From Perkinsus chesapeaki (Eukaryota > Perkinsozoa > Perkinsida > Perkinsidae), in the NCBI GenBank assembly GCA_013115145.1, contig JAAPAO010000207.1:1-48382 (forward strand): a DNA stretch of 48,382 bases, read 5' to 3'. How positions within the stretch are numbered: position 1 is the stretch's first letter; every line of letters begins with the position of its first letter. This document shows positions 1-10,200 of this stretch, piece after piece. Under the pieces are notes generated by a model. That model did not search any database. It was not told the origin of the DNA and saw nothing but the letters and a program-made list of their open reading frames with translations. The position numbers were made by a program, and so were the translations under genes.

Positions 1-1136
1 CGTAGATGTGAGTTATATTTGTTTTAGGCAGTTGTTATTTGAAACTTACTTTGAGAGTTTCGCTCGTAAGAGCTGCCCCCAGTGATTGTTTCGTCTCATC
101 GATCCCCTCACTGCGTCTACTCCGTTCTGGTTATCGACTCTACTCGGTTATTAGAACGCAGGCCTCAATGGACAAGTATCTGGTTTATTGCTTTGCGCGT
201 TTGAGTTGGTGACAGTTCTACGGAACAGCAGAGGCCGATGAATGTTGCTCGTTCTTCGTGCATATTGGTGAAGACAAAGCGAGAAGGGGATTGACAAAGA
301 CTTCTTACTTGGCACACTTCTGCAAGGAGAAATGGCTGAGCACGTATGTACAACGGAGCCGGTGGCGCACAATGGGTAACACAACCAGGAGAACTAAGGA
401 AATGCCGATTAATCCTTGAAACCTAAGATCTAGTTCTAGAATTTAAAACGAAGATGAAGCAGTAAAAACCACGAGTGATAACAATGGCAGAAAAGTTTCT
501 GGCAGCATCTTGAGATAGCATGGAAGAATGGACAATATGGAGGTGAAAAATAAAGGAGTTGGGGTGAACAGAGCAATCAAAAAGCGAAAGATGAGAAGCC
601 TAATAAGGACAGCAGGGAGGAATAAAAGCGTGGTATAACTATTAATAGACAGAAGAGTAAAACCAGGTTTCGCTCTAGCTGACGCCGTCAGCCTGACGGG
701 TCTGCAGTCGGCAATTCACAGTGATACAGTCGTGTGGCACAACCTAGAGTATTTACCGTAAAACACGACATTACTTTGATTTATATGAAAAATGGGCCAT
801 TTGAGTGACTCCATGTCTTAATACCATCTCTTTAAGTTTCTAGTCCGAGCCTACTACACATAGCAATGAACCGTTAACCCTGGTATTGAGTTAGACCTGG
901 GTTAAAATGCAGTCTTACCGCATAGCTTTAAACAATAAAAAAGTGAGGGCAGATCAGCAGACGGCCTCACATTTGCTCACCAAGCAGAGTCTGGTGACCA
1001 GACACGCTGGCTCGATAAGTCAAGTAGAAAAAGAATATTTCAACAAATTAGTGTTGAAGACCAGCGATTCGACTTGATATTTTCATTAAAGAGGAGCTCG
1101 GAATCAGGATAGGGGTTTTGAGCCATTCCGGCGACA
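1..1136. other. stretch without a supportable gene
   Basis: Only short ORFs with no family features are seen on either strand. No splice-consistent exon chain, tRNA or tandem repeat was found. Confidence 0.5.
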
Positions 1137-1526
1137 TCAGCACTTGCCTTCCACCAGATCCACCATCTTATCTTGAAAATCCACCCTCATAGTTTTATAG
1201 TTGTCAACGGTGAAAAGTATGCTGAAGTCCTCTTTAGAACGAGCTGGTCTCAGGCCACATTGGTCGTATACATTCGCGATATAACCGGCAAGATCATTCT
1301 TGCTGCTAGATTTGATTACAAATGGCTGTTCGACGTATTTCCTGGAATATGTCAATCCAGGCGAACCGACCTGTCGACCTCTGCAGTGAACGACCAACTC
1401 GACTTTCGTTGAGAGCTTAGCTGAGGCATCAGAACTGATTTGTGAGCACTGCTGCTTCTTATCGGTGTACCCCATATAGGTTCTGGTTTCGCATGTTGCA
1501 GACCACAGTATGGATAGCAGAACCAT
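1137..1526 (-). CDS. small putative secreted cysteine-containing protein
   Basis: An uninterrupted 129-residue ORF starts at a true ATG. The first ~12 residues (MVLLSILWSATC) are hydrophobic and could be a short signal peptide. The mature part has spaced cysteines (QQCSQ, VVHCRG, DQCGL and a C-terminal Cys) and no membrane segment, as in small exported proteins of parasitic protists. I do not recognise the family. A short antisense ORF overlaps it but has no signal peptide and looks like a shadow. Function unknown; secretion is inferred only from the N-terminus. Confidence 0.5.
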   Translation of the reverse strand: MVLLSILWSATCETRTYMGYTDKKQQCSQISSDASAKLSTKVELVVHCRGRQVGSPGLTYSRKYVEQPFVIKSSSKNDLAGYIANVYDQCGLRPARSKEDFSILFTVDNYKTMRVDFQDKMVDLVEGKC

Positions 1527-2700
1527 GATGGTTCAACCATCACGCCTAGAATCATGTTATTGTTGTTGAACATTATGGTGTAGGCAGGGTCGAACAGGGT
1601 CGATTATCAAATACGGGGCGAAACAACTAAGTAAAGAAGAAGACTACGTAAAACCTAATCCTTCGATCAGTCTCAGCCTCCATAATATGCCATGGACTCC
1701 ATTGGAGTCCATATGCTCGCGTGCTAAAAGCGCATGCGTGCATCGCCAGGGTGGCGCTATGGCCACGGCTTTGTCTTCGCCGACTCTGAGTATTTTCAGA
1801 ATGTGATAGGTTACGAAGTGTAGCATAGGCATCTACTCATGATAATTACGAATGCTGAAGTCTCATTACTGACCGAATAAGAGAAGGAGTCAACAGGAAG
1901 ATTGCATAACTTCGCCGTGTTCAGTAGAAAATTTGACCTACGCCACGGAGTGACTCCTTTGCAGTCTATGGCGCTCACAGTTGTCATAGCTAAGTGATGG
2001 TTTGTCTAGTTGCACGCTTGGTAATCCTTCCTATTTCTGCCGATCTCGATAGTGATGTGCCATATCACCTCGAGCTTGCAGAGATGCATCAGCAGTGTCA
2101 TCCTCACCTCTCCAGTACTCAGTACTGAGTACTGCATGGATGCCACTGTTCTCCTGGAGATTCTCTAGTGGAGGAGTTCAATGGCGCTTGAAGCTAGCGC
2201 CGGGCGCTAACTTAAACTTGATAACTTTATGACTCATAAATTATGAGGATGATTGAATGTCCATCATCCGTGTACTGTCCCATTGATTCTAGGCAACAAT
2301 CGCGGAGCAAGCGAAGTTTGCACTGCAAACGGATCGGCCCCGTTAGTTGCTGTGTGTGGAATCCACCTCGTTTACTTGTACGGTACAAGTTGTACCTTCT
2401 TGCGGGTACCATTGTGTAGGGTTGGGCCTGCTTGAGGTGTGCCCGACTGCAGAACTCGAGGCCATATTACTGATATGATATTAGTCTCAGAAGAATAGAA
2501 AAACGCTGACTCTCACATTTTTCAATGAATCTAGTTACTAGTCCTTCTACGGACTTGACTAATCATAGCGATATACGCAAGAACAATGGCAATGAGCAAG
2601 CGGCGCGTCACATCTGCGCATGCGTGCGGAAAATGTGCGGACTAGGGAACATCCTAAACTCTCACACATTCTAGCTTAAAATTGTAGCTTTCCGTGGTTG
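1527..2700. other. non-coding stretch with short perfect palindromes
   Basis: No credible gene. It contains strong short inverted repeats: a 9-bp stem with a 3-nt loop at 1692-1712 and a 22-nt perfect palindrome built from AGTACT units at 2113-2134. These may be relics of small hairpin elements. Confidence 0.4.
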
Positions 2701-2702
2701 CG

Positions 2703-2868
2703 TACGGTGCGGCATACGGCGAGTTTATCGAGGTGTTACGGAGTACGGTACGGCGTACGGCGAGTTTATCGAGGTGTTACGGAGTACGGTACGGCGTACG
2801 GCGAGTTTATCTAGGTGTTACGGAGTACGGTACGGACTCCGTACTACGTATTACGGAGATGAGACGTT
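2703..2868. repeat. tandem repeat, 41-bp unit, about 3.5 copies
   Basis: The core GAGTTTATCGAGGTGTTACG begins at 2721, 2762 and (one change) 2803, a 41-bp period. Partial units lie on both sides. An ORF runs through the array but its protein simply reflects the repeat. Confidence 0.85.
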
Positions 2869-3609
2869 ACAGTTCACCTCTGGTGGCCTATGAACGCCGC
2901 GGCGTTCATTGCCGTAGCGGCAATGCCGTTGATGCCATCAACTACAAGAAGGCATTGCTAAGAAGCGTCAGCAGCCAGCTAAGAGGTCCTCAAGTACGCA
3001 GACTGATAACATTTCGCAGCCTGGTGAATTGCTGGCCATTCTCGAGGAGGCCACTGCGGCTCCGAGCCTGCTTCTGAAGCAGGCTTAGCATGCTCAGGTA
3101 CCCCTAAGGCATTGAAGCAGTGCGTCAATGTCCTCCGCACCGCGGTGTCACCATTGATAGCTATAGCACCGTTGGGTGCTTGGCCGGTATCTCTCCTATA
3201 GTTGACGACTTTGCCATCGAGGAGGCCACTGATGTTAAGATAGATGCTCGCTCTGAGGTTGAGGAGAGTACGTCTGAAGTCTCTGTCTACGATACTGAGC
3301 TCTACCCTCAAGGCCCTCGCGACCTGCTTGTCTCGGTTGAGAAAGGCCCGGCGGTGCTCAAGGACGGTACTACCACTTCTGCCAGCCGGATGACTATGCA
3401 GCTACCCTTCATCTTCCCTCAAAAGGGTCCTCCTTTTCGCCTCGAGCAGCTTATTCGGCGAGACTTCGCCCTTCTCAGCAGGCTACAGCAATCAGGCCAT
3501 CTTAAGCTCTATGATAGCTTGATTGATTCTTTCAAGAAGGCTGGTTATATTCGCCCGGTAGCGGTGTCCGATGTCAAGGCTGATGACAGCGGGTGTACCG
3601 CGATTCATC

Positions 3610-3860
3610 CATTATTGTTTCGTCCATGGCATGTTCCGTCCAGGATTGTTTCGCCCAGATCGCAGTTTATCCAGGAGCGTTTCGTCCTCTGTGATTGTGC
3701 TCGTTTCGTACACATTTGTTTCGTCCATGTAGGGTTTCGTCCACGATTGTTTCGTTCATGCTTGCTTCATGCAAAGATGTGCTGACAATGCGCATTTCGT
3801 ACATGACTTTCTCGTCCAATAGACATTCCTCCACGCTTGTTACATTCGCAGAACATGCTG
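3610..3860. repeat. degenerate repeat of TTTCGTCCA-like units (left arm)
   Basis: TTTCGTCC/TTTCGTAC words recur every 10-30 bp. The reverse-complement words (GGACGAAACG, GTACGAA) occur at 4104-4185, so the two blocks form a loose inverted pair around about 240 bp. They sit where the retroelement RT core should be. Confidence 0.6.
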
Positions 3861-4035
3861 GGTCTATTAGAAACCTGGTATGAGATAATAGATAGGATAA
3901 GTAATCTTGAAATAACCCGAATGTTAATTATCCGGTTGAGTGGAATATGCGGAGCGAAGCGCATGATGTTTGGTAGATTTTGATACGTCGCGACGTTTTC
4001 AAACATAACCCGACGAAGAAAGTTGAACTTGAAGG

Positions 4036-4090
4036 TGCGCGTTAGTCCAGTTGGTTAAACGGGACTACAGGTGCCGTCACGGAATCACAT
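4036..4090 (+). other. tRNA D-arm/A-box-like sequence, possible SINE or MITE part
   Basis: TTAGTCCAGTTGGTTAAACG resembles a tRNA A box and D loop. No matching T-arm/B box follows within 60 bp, so it is not a tRNA gene. It lies between the two inverted TTTCGTCC blocks and could be the core of a small non-autonomous element. Confidence 0.3.
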
Positions 4091-4103
4091 ACGTCAAAAA
4101 TTG

Positions 4104-4185
4104 GCGTGGACGAAACGAGCATGTACGAATCGAAATGTCCATGTACGAAGCGCATATGGATGGAACAGGCTGATTTAGAGCGAAA
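4104..4185. repeat. degenerate inverted partner of the TTTCGTCCA repeat (right arm)
   Basis: Contains GGACGAAACG, ATGTACGAAT and ATGTACGAAGCG words, the reverse complement of the words at 3610-3860. Confidence 0.5.
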
Positions 4186-5009
4186 ATGGAAGAAACGGAT
4201 TAATCCAGCCGATGGTCCAACTCGTGCTCGTCTTATCCCCGACCTCCTTGAAGAACGGCGACAATATTTTGAAGCCCTGCTACTGCAGCCCTTTCGCCCG
4301 CTATGCTTCTGGAATACTGCTTATATCTCCACTAGCTTCGCCGAGGCCCCGGAGGATGTAGATACAACTTATGTTGTCCGCTGTAGACAACAACCCGCTT
4401 CCTGGTCCTGATGCTCCCGAACTTCGGGACCCGAAGACTTTTCAAATGATCTTATTGATAAGATCAGGTCCTGCCAAGTGGACGACCCTTTCTGCAAGAA
4501 CATTGTCAAGGCCTTCGAAGGGAACTGTCCGGAGTTCTCTGCTAGCTACCTCAGTAACCTCTACTTGAGGTCCTCAAGAAGTTCTTCCATGTTGGTGACG
4601 ATGGTATCATCTTGCATACTATTGAAGCCCCTGAAGAACGGCCTATATTTGTTCCCTCGGCCCTTGCTGAGGAGGTAGCTGAAGCTGTTCGCGTCTGTGC
4701 TAAGCATCCCGGTCGTGATAGAACCCGTCAGCTTGTTGGTCGCTATTCCTGGTGCAAAGGTCTCTACAAGCTTGTCAACCGTATCGTTTGCTCTTGAGAT
4801 ACGTGCCATCGCGGCAAGTCCTCCAGGTTGCATCGACACTTTCTTGGCCAAGCACGTGTCCGCTCTTCTCTTTCTGGTGAGCTACTTGGTGTTGACTTGC
4901 TCGTTTATGATTCAACTGCTGCTGACAATATTAGCCCTTGGAGTGCCGAAGTTGATACTGCCTTGCAAGCTTCTGGTCTCGGCTCTGAGAAAAACTCTGA
5001 TGCCTTGCT

Positions 5010-5205
5010 AAGTGTACGACTTGAGAGTGTACGAGTAATCTGTAGCATTCGATGCATGAGTATTGTGTGTATGGGTGTTCGATGTATGAGTATTTAGTGT
5101 ACGAGTTGAAAGTGTACGGCTCTTCAGGGTACGGGCTGTAAGTGTACGAGTATTCGAGACATGAGTCGAAGATTTACGAGTTTTCAGTGTGCGAGACGTG
5201 AACAC
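5010..5205. repeat. degenerate short tandem repeat (GTGTACGAGT-like)
   Basis: Words such as AGTGTACGAG, AGTGTACGGC and GATGTATGAG recur about every 12-22 bp. The antisense ORF across it is a low-complexity Thr/Asn/Arg product of the repeat and is not credible as a gene. Confidence 0.6.
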
Positions 5206-5614
5206 CCCCACAGTTGGAGATACCCCCGAGTCCGCGGTAGACTCACCCGGTAGTCTACCCAGTAGACTCACGTGGCAGACTTCAGCCCCAGCCAAACGCA
5301 TTGAGCGCCTTGGAGGAGCTGTCTGGTCCTGAGATAGACCACCATTACCAATATTAAGTGGGTGTTGTTGACCATGCATACAATGTGCTCGTTGAATATG
5401 TGGTTGAACCCGGTTCAATGAACCGTAGATAGAGGGTTGGCGTTAGAGTTGGCCATCCCGGTAGAAAATTCGTTAGTTGAACGCAAGGGATCCAAGTTGT
5501 GGATAAAAATAGCAGTATATGTACTCTAACCAATACACCAAAACAACTGACACTCAACGCAACCATTTCCATTATTAACAACAACGATTGGTAAATAACA
5601 AGCGACATGCAACA
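5206..5614. other. stretch without a supportable gene
   Basis: No exon chain, RNA gene or regular repeat was recognised. Confidence 0.4.
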
Positions 5615-7095
5615 CTACGGCATCGGCAAAGTGCTCATCTTCGAGCCTCCTCCTACTATAGAGGGATGGAGGCCCGACTCGGCTCCTGGTGGGGCCGCTA
5701 GGGATCTTGTCCAGGGACCGCTCGCCATTAAATTCGCCGGCGATGCGTTGGCACCTCCTAAAGAAGATTAATAATGCAATACTAGGTCTTCGTGACGAAG
5801 CGGCGAAGCTCGTTCAGCTGTTATTTTGCTCGTTGTTAGTTCGTCATCACACGCGTAGTGCTTTGGAGGTGCGAGCGAATGATCAAATCGCGCGGAAACG
5901 ATTTAGAGAAGTCGTGGGTTCGAATCTCACAGGCCGCATTTTCCGTCAAATAATGTTTTTGGTAGCTTTCAAAAAATTACTAATTTTCTTGGCATCCCCA
6001 GAGGGAGGGGAGTCTTTTCGTCTACAGGTCATCAGCCAGTTCGCTCTGGTTAACGAGAAATAATTCGTGCGCACGCACGCACGGCGAAATGATCCATCTC
6101 CAGATAATAAGCTCCGCTCGCTTCGCTTGCTCCGCAATTAATCTTACCCAACAGATATCATCTTTTACATATCTTTTTCACATTTAAGTTTTCTCTTTTA
6201 TTCCGAAGAAAGACAAATTTTCCCAACTTTTTCGAAATTTTATAAAATTTTCCGAAAAGAAAGCAATTTTCCTCGTTTTCCCCGCAAGACTCACCCATGC
6301 CTTGAATGCGGATTTCCTGATGCCGCAATTGCCTCTCCTGCTCGCTCAAAAGCAGCTGAGCTTCTCGGAGCTCCCCTGAGATGCAAGCGTCAACCTAAGA
6401 TACCTCGAAAATGCTCTTTACGTTGCAACTGCGTATTGTCCTGAGCAAGGTGATTCGTCGATACAACCAGCTCTTGAAGCTTAGAGTGATACCTGATGCA
6501 CACACAATTTCGCGGCGCGTGACTGTCCACAGCTTTCCAGGTGTTCCTACAAACACAGTGCGAGCGAGAGACGTAATAGCGAACGTAATACGATGTTCCT
6601 CTTTTGATAAATAAAGCGCGAATAACTCCAAATGATACCATCTCCCTGGCCGGTGCACGAGAATCCCGGGAGATTTCTCCAAAAAGGCGACAGTGCTTCA
6701 CCCGACAAGCGACTTGAAGATGACATACCTATCGCTCAAGATTCTCACTTGCAATCCTACTTTGATTGGAACAAAACATCCTATACGAACTAATGTAGAT
6801 TTCATCAAATCAGCCGATCGGTAGTCACACGGACGCTGGAGGCTTTCTCGCCTGCCACTCATGATATCTAGTGCGGGTCTATCCGAGAGCGCTTATGAAC
6901 CATATACGCTCTTTGGCGACGAAATAATTTTTGTCAATTTTCGAGGGATTACACAACAGTTGGAGTCGACCAAGTACTCCACAAATGAGCCTTCGGCTCC
7001 AGAAACCTACTGAAGCACGAAAATTATCACCATTTGACCCAGGGGCTTCGGCCACCTTCGAGGCTCGGGGCGTTAGAAGTTTTCTCCACCCGGAG
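5615..7095 (-). CDS. coiled-coil protein, 3' exons resolved, 5' end uncertain
   Basis: Three consecutive exons join in phase: 6404-6492, 6295-6375 and 5615-5757 (stop TAG 5615-5617). The first two give a charged heptad-like segment (KLQELVVSTNHLAQDNTQLQ, then ELREAQLLLSEQERQLRHQE). The last encodes a Gly/Ser/Pro-rich tail ending STLPMP. Splice sites are GTATCT, GTGAGT and CTCAG/TTTAG. A likely upstream exon near 7025-7095 reads LLTPRASKVAEAPGSNGDN before a GTAGGT donor, but the link is not proven. The gene lies downstream of and co-oriented with the histidine kinase gene, whose tail is also coiled coil; a shared transcript is unlikely because that gene has its own stop at 7254. Its last intron contains a T-arm motif at 5917. 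Function unknown. Confidence 0.5.
5758..6294 (-). repeat. intron with tRNA T-arm motif (antisense)
   Basis: GTGGGTTCGAATCTCAC at about 5915-5931 on the plus strand folds as a 5-bp T stem with a 7-nt loop. It is followed by AGGCCGCATTTT, like an acceptor 3' strand plus T-run. No complete tRNA could be built upstream. Confidence 0.5.
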
Positions 7096-7253
7096 ATAAG
7101 CCGGAAATTACTCCATAAGATATGCTACTTGATTATGAAAGATGTAAAATATACGAAACTAGACTTAAGAAAATAAACATGCAAATTACTAAATTTAACA
7201 TCAAATACATTCCTTCCTATAACATCTAGTTCTCCTCTATCAGTCCCCGTTTA

Positions 7254-10200
7254 TCACCATTCTAGCTCCAGCTGCAAATGTCTACAATCTTGCTGAGTGA
7301 GTAGCAACTCCTGATAGACCTCTTGAGAGGCTCCCCCTCCACCAACCGGGGAGCCTGCCATGCCCATACCACCACCAAACATGCCTCCGCCGCACTGCTG
7401 GAGCATCATATCCTGAAAAAAAGACGAAACACTTCAATCACAAATTTCAAGACGTTTCCAAATAGAATGAATTTTTTCATATCGATACACACATACAGCT
7501 CCATCCAGCCTGACAAGATCCTTGTGACCAAAAGTTCGAGCGCTTTCCCCACGACGAGGTATAGTAAGGAATTTGACAGGAAATTTTTGTCAGTCGTGCG
7601 GAGAAGAAGCATTAAGTACGTCGCGCATGCGCAGCGCAAGAGCGAAGTTTCTTCAAATACACACATTTTGAAGACCTTCATTTTTAACACCGTCATTTTC
7701 GGTACCTTTTTCGAGACTCGTATTTCTAATTCGGCGTAGTTTTGAGATCGTCGTTTCTGGGCGCAGCGGTTATTTCTGATTCTGATCAGCTCATTTTTCG
7801 CCCGAAACGCTTGAAATACTCGTCGAACGAGCGAGCAGCTTCCGAAGGTTTGCTCGAATGATGACTATAGGGCGAATTTCGCAAGAGAATGATAGGAAAT
7901 GCTCGAAAATGGTTCGTGAAAGTCAGGTAAACTTTACACGAAATTTGACATGTGCTGTAAAGAAAAAAATAGCACCCAAAATAACAGAGCCCAGATAGCT
8001 CAGTTGGGAGAGCGCCAGACTGAAGATCTGGAGGTCCTCAGTTCGATCCTGGGTCTGGGCATTTTCATTAAATACTCTTCAAACCTCATATCTGCCTTTA
8101 CTACGTGATACTCTACAACGAATTCACGTCTCTCGAGACGCGTCTCGCCACCACTGAACCGCTACGTCGCACTCGACTCGAGTATCCTCTCATTTCTCCC
8201 CAATTTAGAATATCAGATTTTCCTACAACCTATAGCCCAACGCTGGAGGATGCACTTCTCGGGATTCTCATAATCTCCTCCAAAACTGAAACCGGTTATT
8301 TGTTTTTCTATTAACAATCATCCCTGTCATTTATCACTCTATAACTCCTGTCAAATAATTTTCTTGCTCACCTTCTGAACTATATCCGACTTCAACTTCG
8401 CAATCTCCCTCGTGAGTCCTCCGATATCAATATCGCCGCTCTGCAATAGACACCATAAATTCATCGACGAGAGCTATATGTGCTCAGTCTCCAGAGACGA
8501 GAAGTATTCAGGGTTTCACAAGAAGTATCGGAGAATCTTATTATCAATAATATCGATCCAATTAATAATATATTGATAATAATTCATTATCCATCGTCCA
8601 GTCTTTAGTGGATCGGTCTATCTGGTTTAATGGATCCTGCGACACCTCAAGAAGAGGTTTTGATGTCGTCGGCCCTTGAAAATAATGCAAGTGCTGGATT
8701 AATAGGAAGAAGGTTAGTTGTGGGATGAGCAGTATGATCCATATTAGGTTTTTTGTATGACAGCAATATTCTTAGTATTATGCGGAATACGTCCCCGTCG
8801 AAAAACATTCATGAATGTTAGTTCAGAAATAAATTCGTAAAATACATTTACATTTCATACCAACTTTTCTTCAAAAATACTCGCTGATGCGGCTTTTGCT
8901 AATAATGAATACGAACATGCAAAATTTGATAGAAAATATGTTTCTAATAAAACATCTCTTTTGCGAACATCCAATATTCCTCCTCACCTGGAACCTCGCC
9001 ATCTGTGTGTTTAACTCGGTTATAGTTTGATTCGCTGCACGGATCTCCGCGTCTTTCGCCATCAGTTGCTGCTGCTGCATCATCACATCCATCCCACCGA
9101 CACCTAAACATCACGCTCGTTACCGACTTGAGAAAAAATTCTACCGCGTCGTCGTAGCTACTATACTGGATTTTACCCCAAGTAAAAAAGTCATAATAAT
9201 TTTATAACGGGTAGTATGGATAGTGCAAAGGCTGGCGTATCTCCGAGCTAGACACTTTTAGGGCAGAGGTGTGACGGGGATCAGCAGAGCTAGAAATCTG
9301 CACGCATGCGCTCATGGACAGGAAACAACCAATGGGCATAACTTGTACTACAACAATTTCAGTTATTCATTTAATGTGTCTGGTAAGAAGAAGTTGATAA
9401 TAGTCTGATATATTTCACTAAATATGAAATTCTGGCACGAGCCACTTGAAGGATGCGATGTAAACAGATCGACGGTGTAACACTTGACATTGGTTCATAC
9501 ATCACCATTGCTCCTATCAGTGCACGAGCTGGATTCGTTCGTCGCCGAGAAAAGAAAAAATTCCCCACGGCAGTAAAATGGATATTCCGTGAGTATTGCG
9601 CTGCGCATCAGAAGACCCCAGGTTCGATCCCCGCACCCTGCACCTACCCATCGGATTTGAAGCCAACATGCTCATCCTGGATACCGTCGAAAACGCATCA
9701 GCCGAAGCGCCGGGTGCAGCAGCTCCCGCGCCAAGCGTCATCTGAAAACCCTAATTTCCGACCACCAAAAACCCGGGTTTTCTGTTGCCCACTTTTTGCT
9801 GTTGCACAAACATCATCAACGTCGTATACTGACTCGCCAACTGATCCACAACTTGTTGAATGGACGCCATCTCATCAGCGAGCTCAACGAAATTCGGGGG
9901 ACCGCCTGCGTTGAGAAAATGCAAGATTGCAAGATTTCCGCTTACCCTCGCCCTCTGGGATCTCTCCTGATGCTATCCCAACTGCCTGTATGACATCCTC
10001 TAGGATAGCCGCCATCGATTCACCCTGCTCGGCAGTCAGGCCCATCCGCTGCCCTGAGGGAAAATCTATGCGGTGCGGTCGTTGTGGAATCTTCCGGATG
10101 AGCAAAATCTTCAGGGTGCGCACTTGAGTATATCTTGTCGAGTGTCGGATAGGAAATATCATAGAACAGTCAAAATATATTTTATGAAAAGTAATATTAT

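Larger units (their letters stand above)
2870..5012 (+). mobile_element. decayed BEL/Pao-like LTR retroelement (pol remnant)
   Basis: Translated pieces in several plus-strand frames resemble retroelement polyprotein. Around 3440-3570 (GHLKLYDSLIDSFKKAGYI) the pattern matches the start of a BEL/Pao-type reverse transcriptase, which canonically has a Tyr then a residue run ending in GY-I. From 4190 a segment reads INPADGPTRA, like the pre-integrase region of BEL elements. At 4612-4840 there is an integrase zinc-binding pattern (KHPGRDRTRQLV ... DTCHRGK) interrupted by an in-frame TGA at 4795. The reading continues in the same frame to about 5012 with a possible start of the integrase core (GVDLLVY). 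Frames shift between segments and the RT catalytic core is absent, so the copy is dead. No LTRs were identified. Class assignment is tentative; Ty3-like is the alternative. Confidence 0.6.

Noticed and set aside
5800-5945. A possible intron-containing tRNA ending at the T arm near 5917
   Set aside because: No D arm or anticodon stem could be folded and the acceptor match (GCGGC only) is partial.
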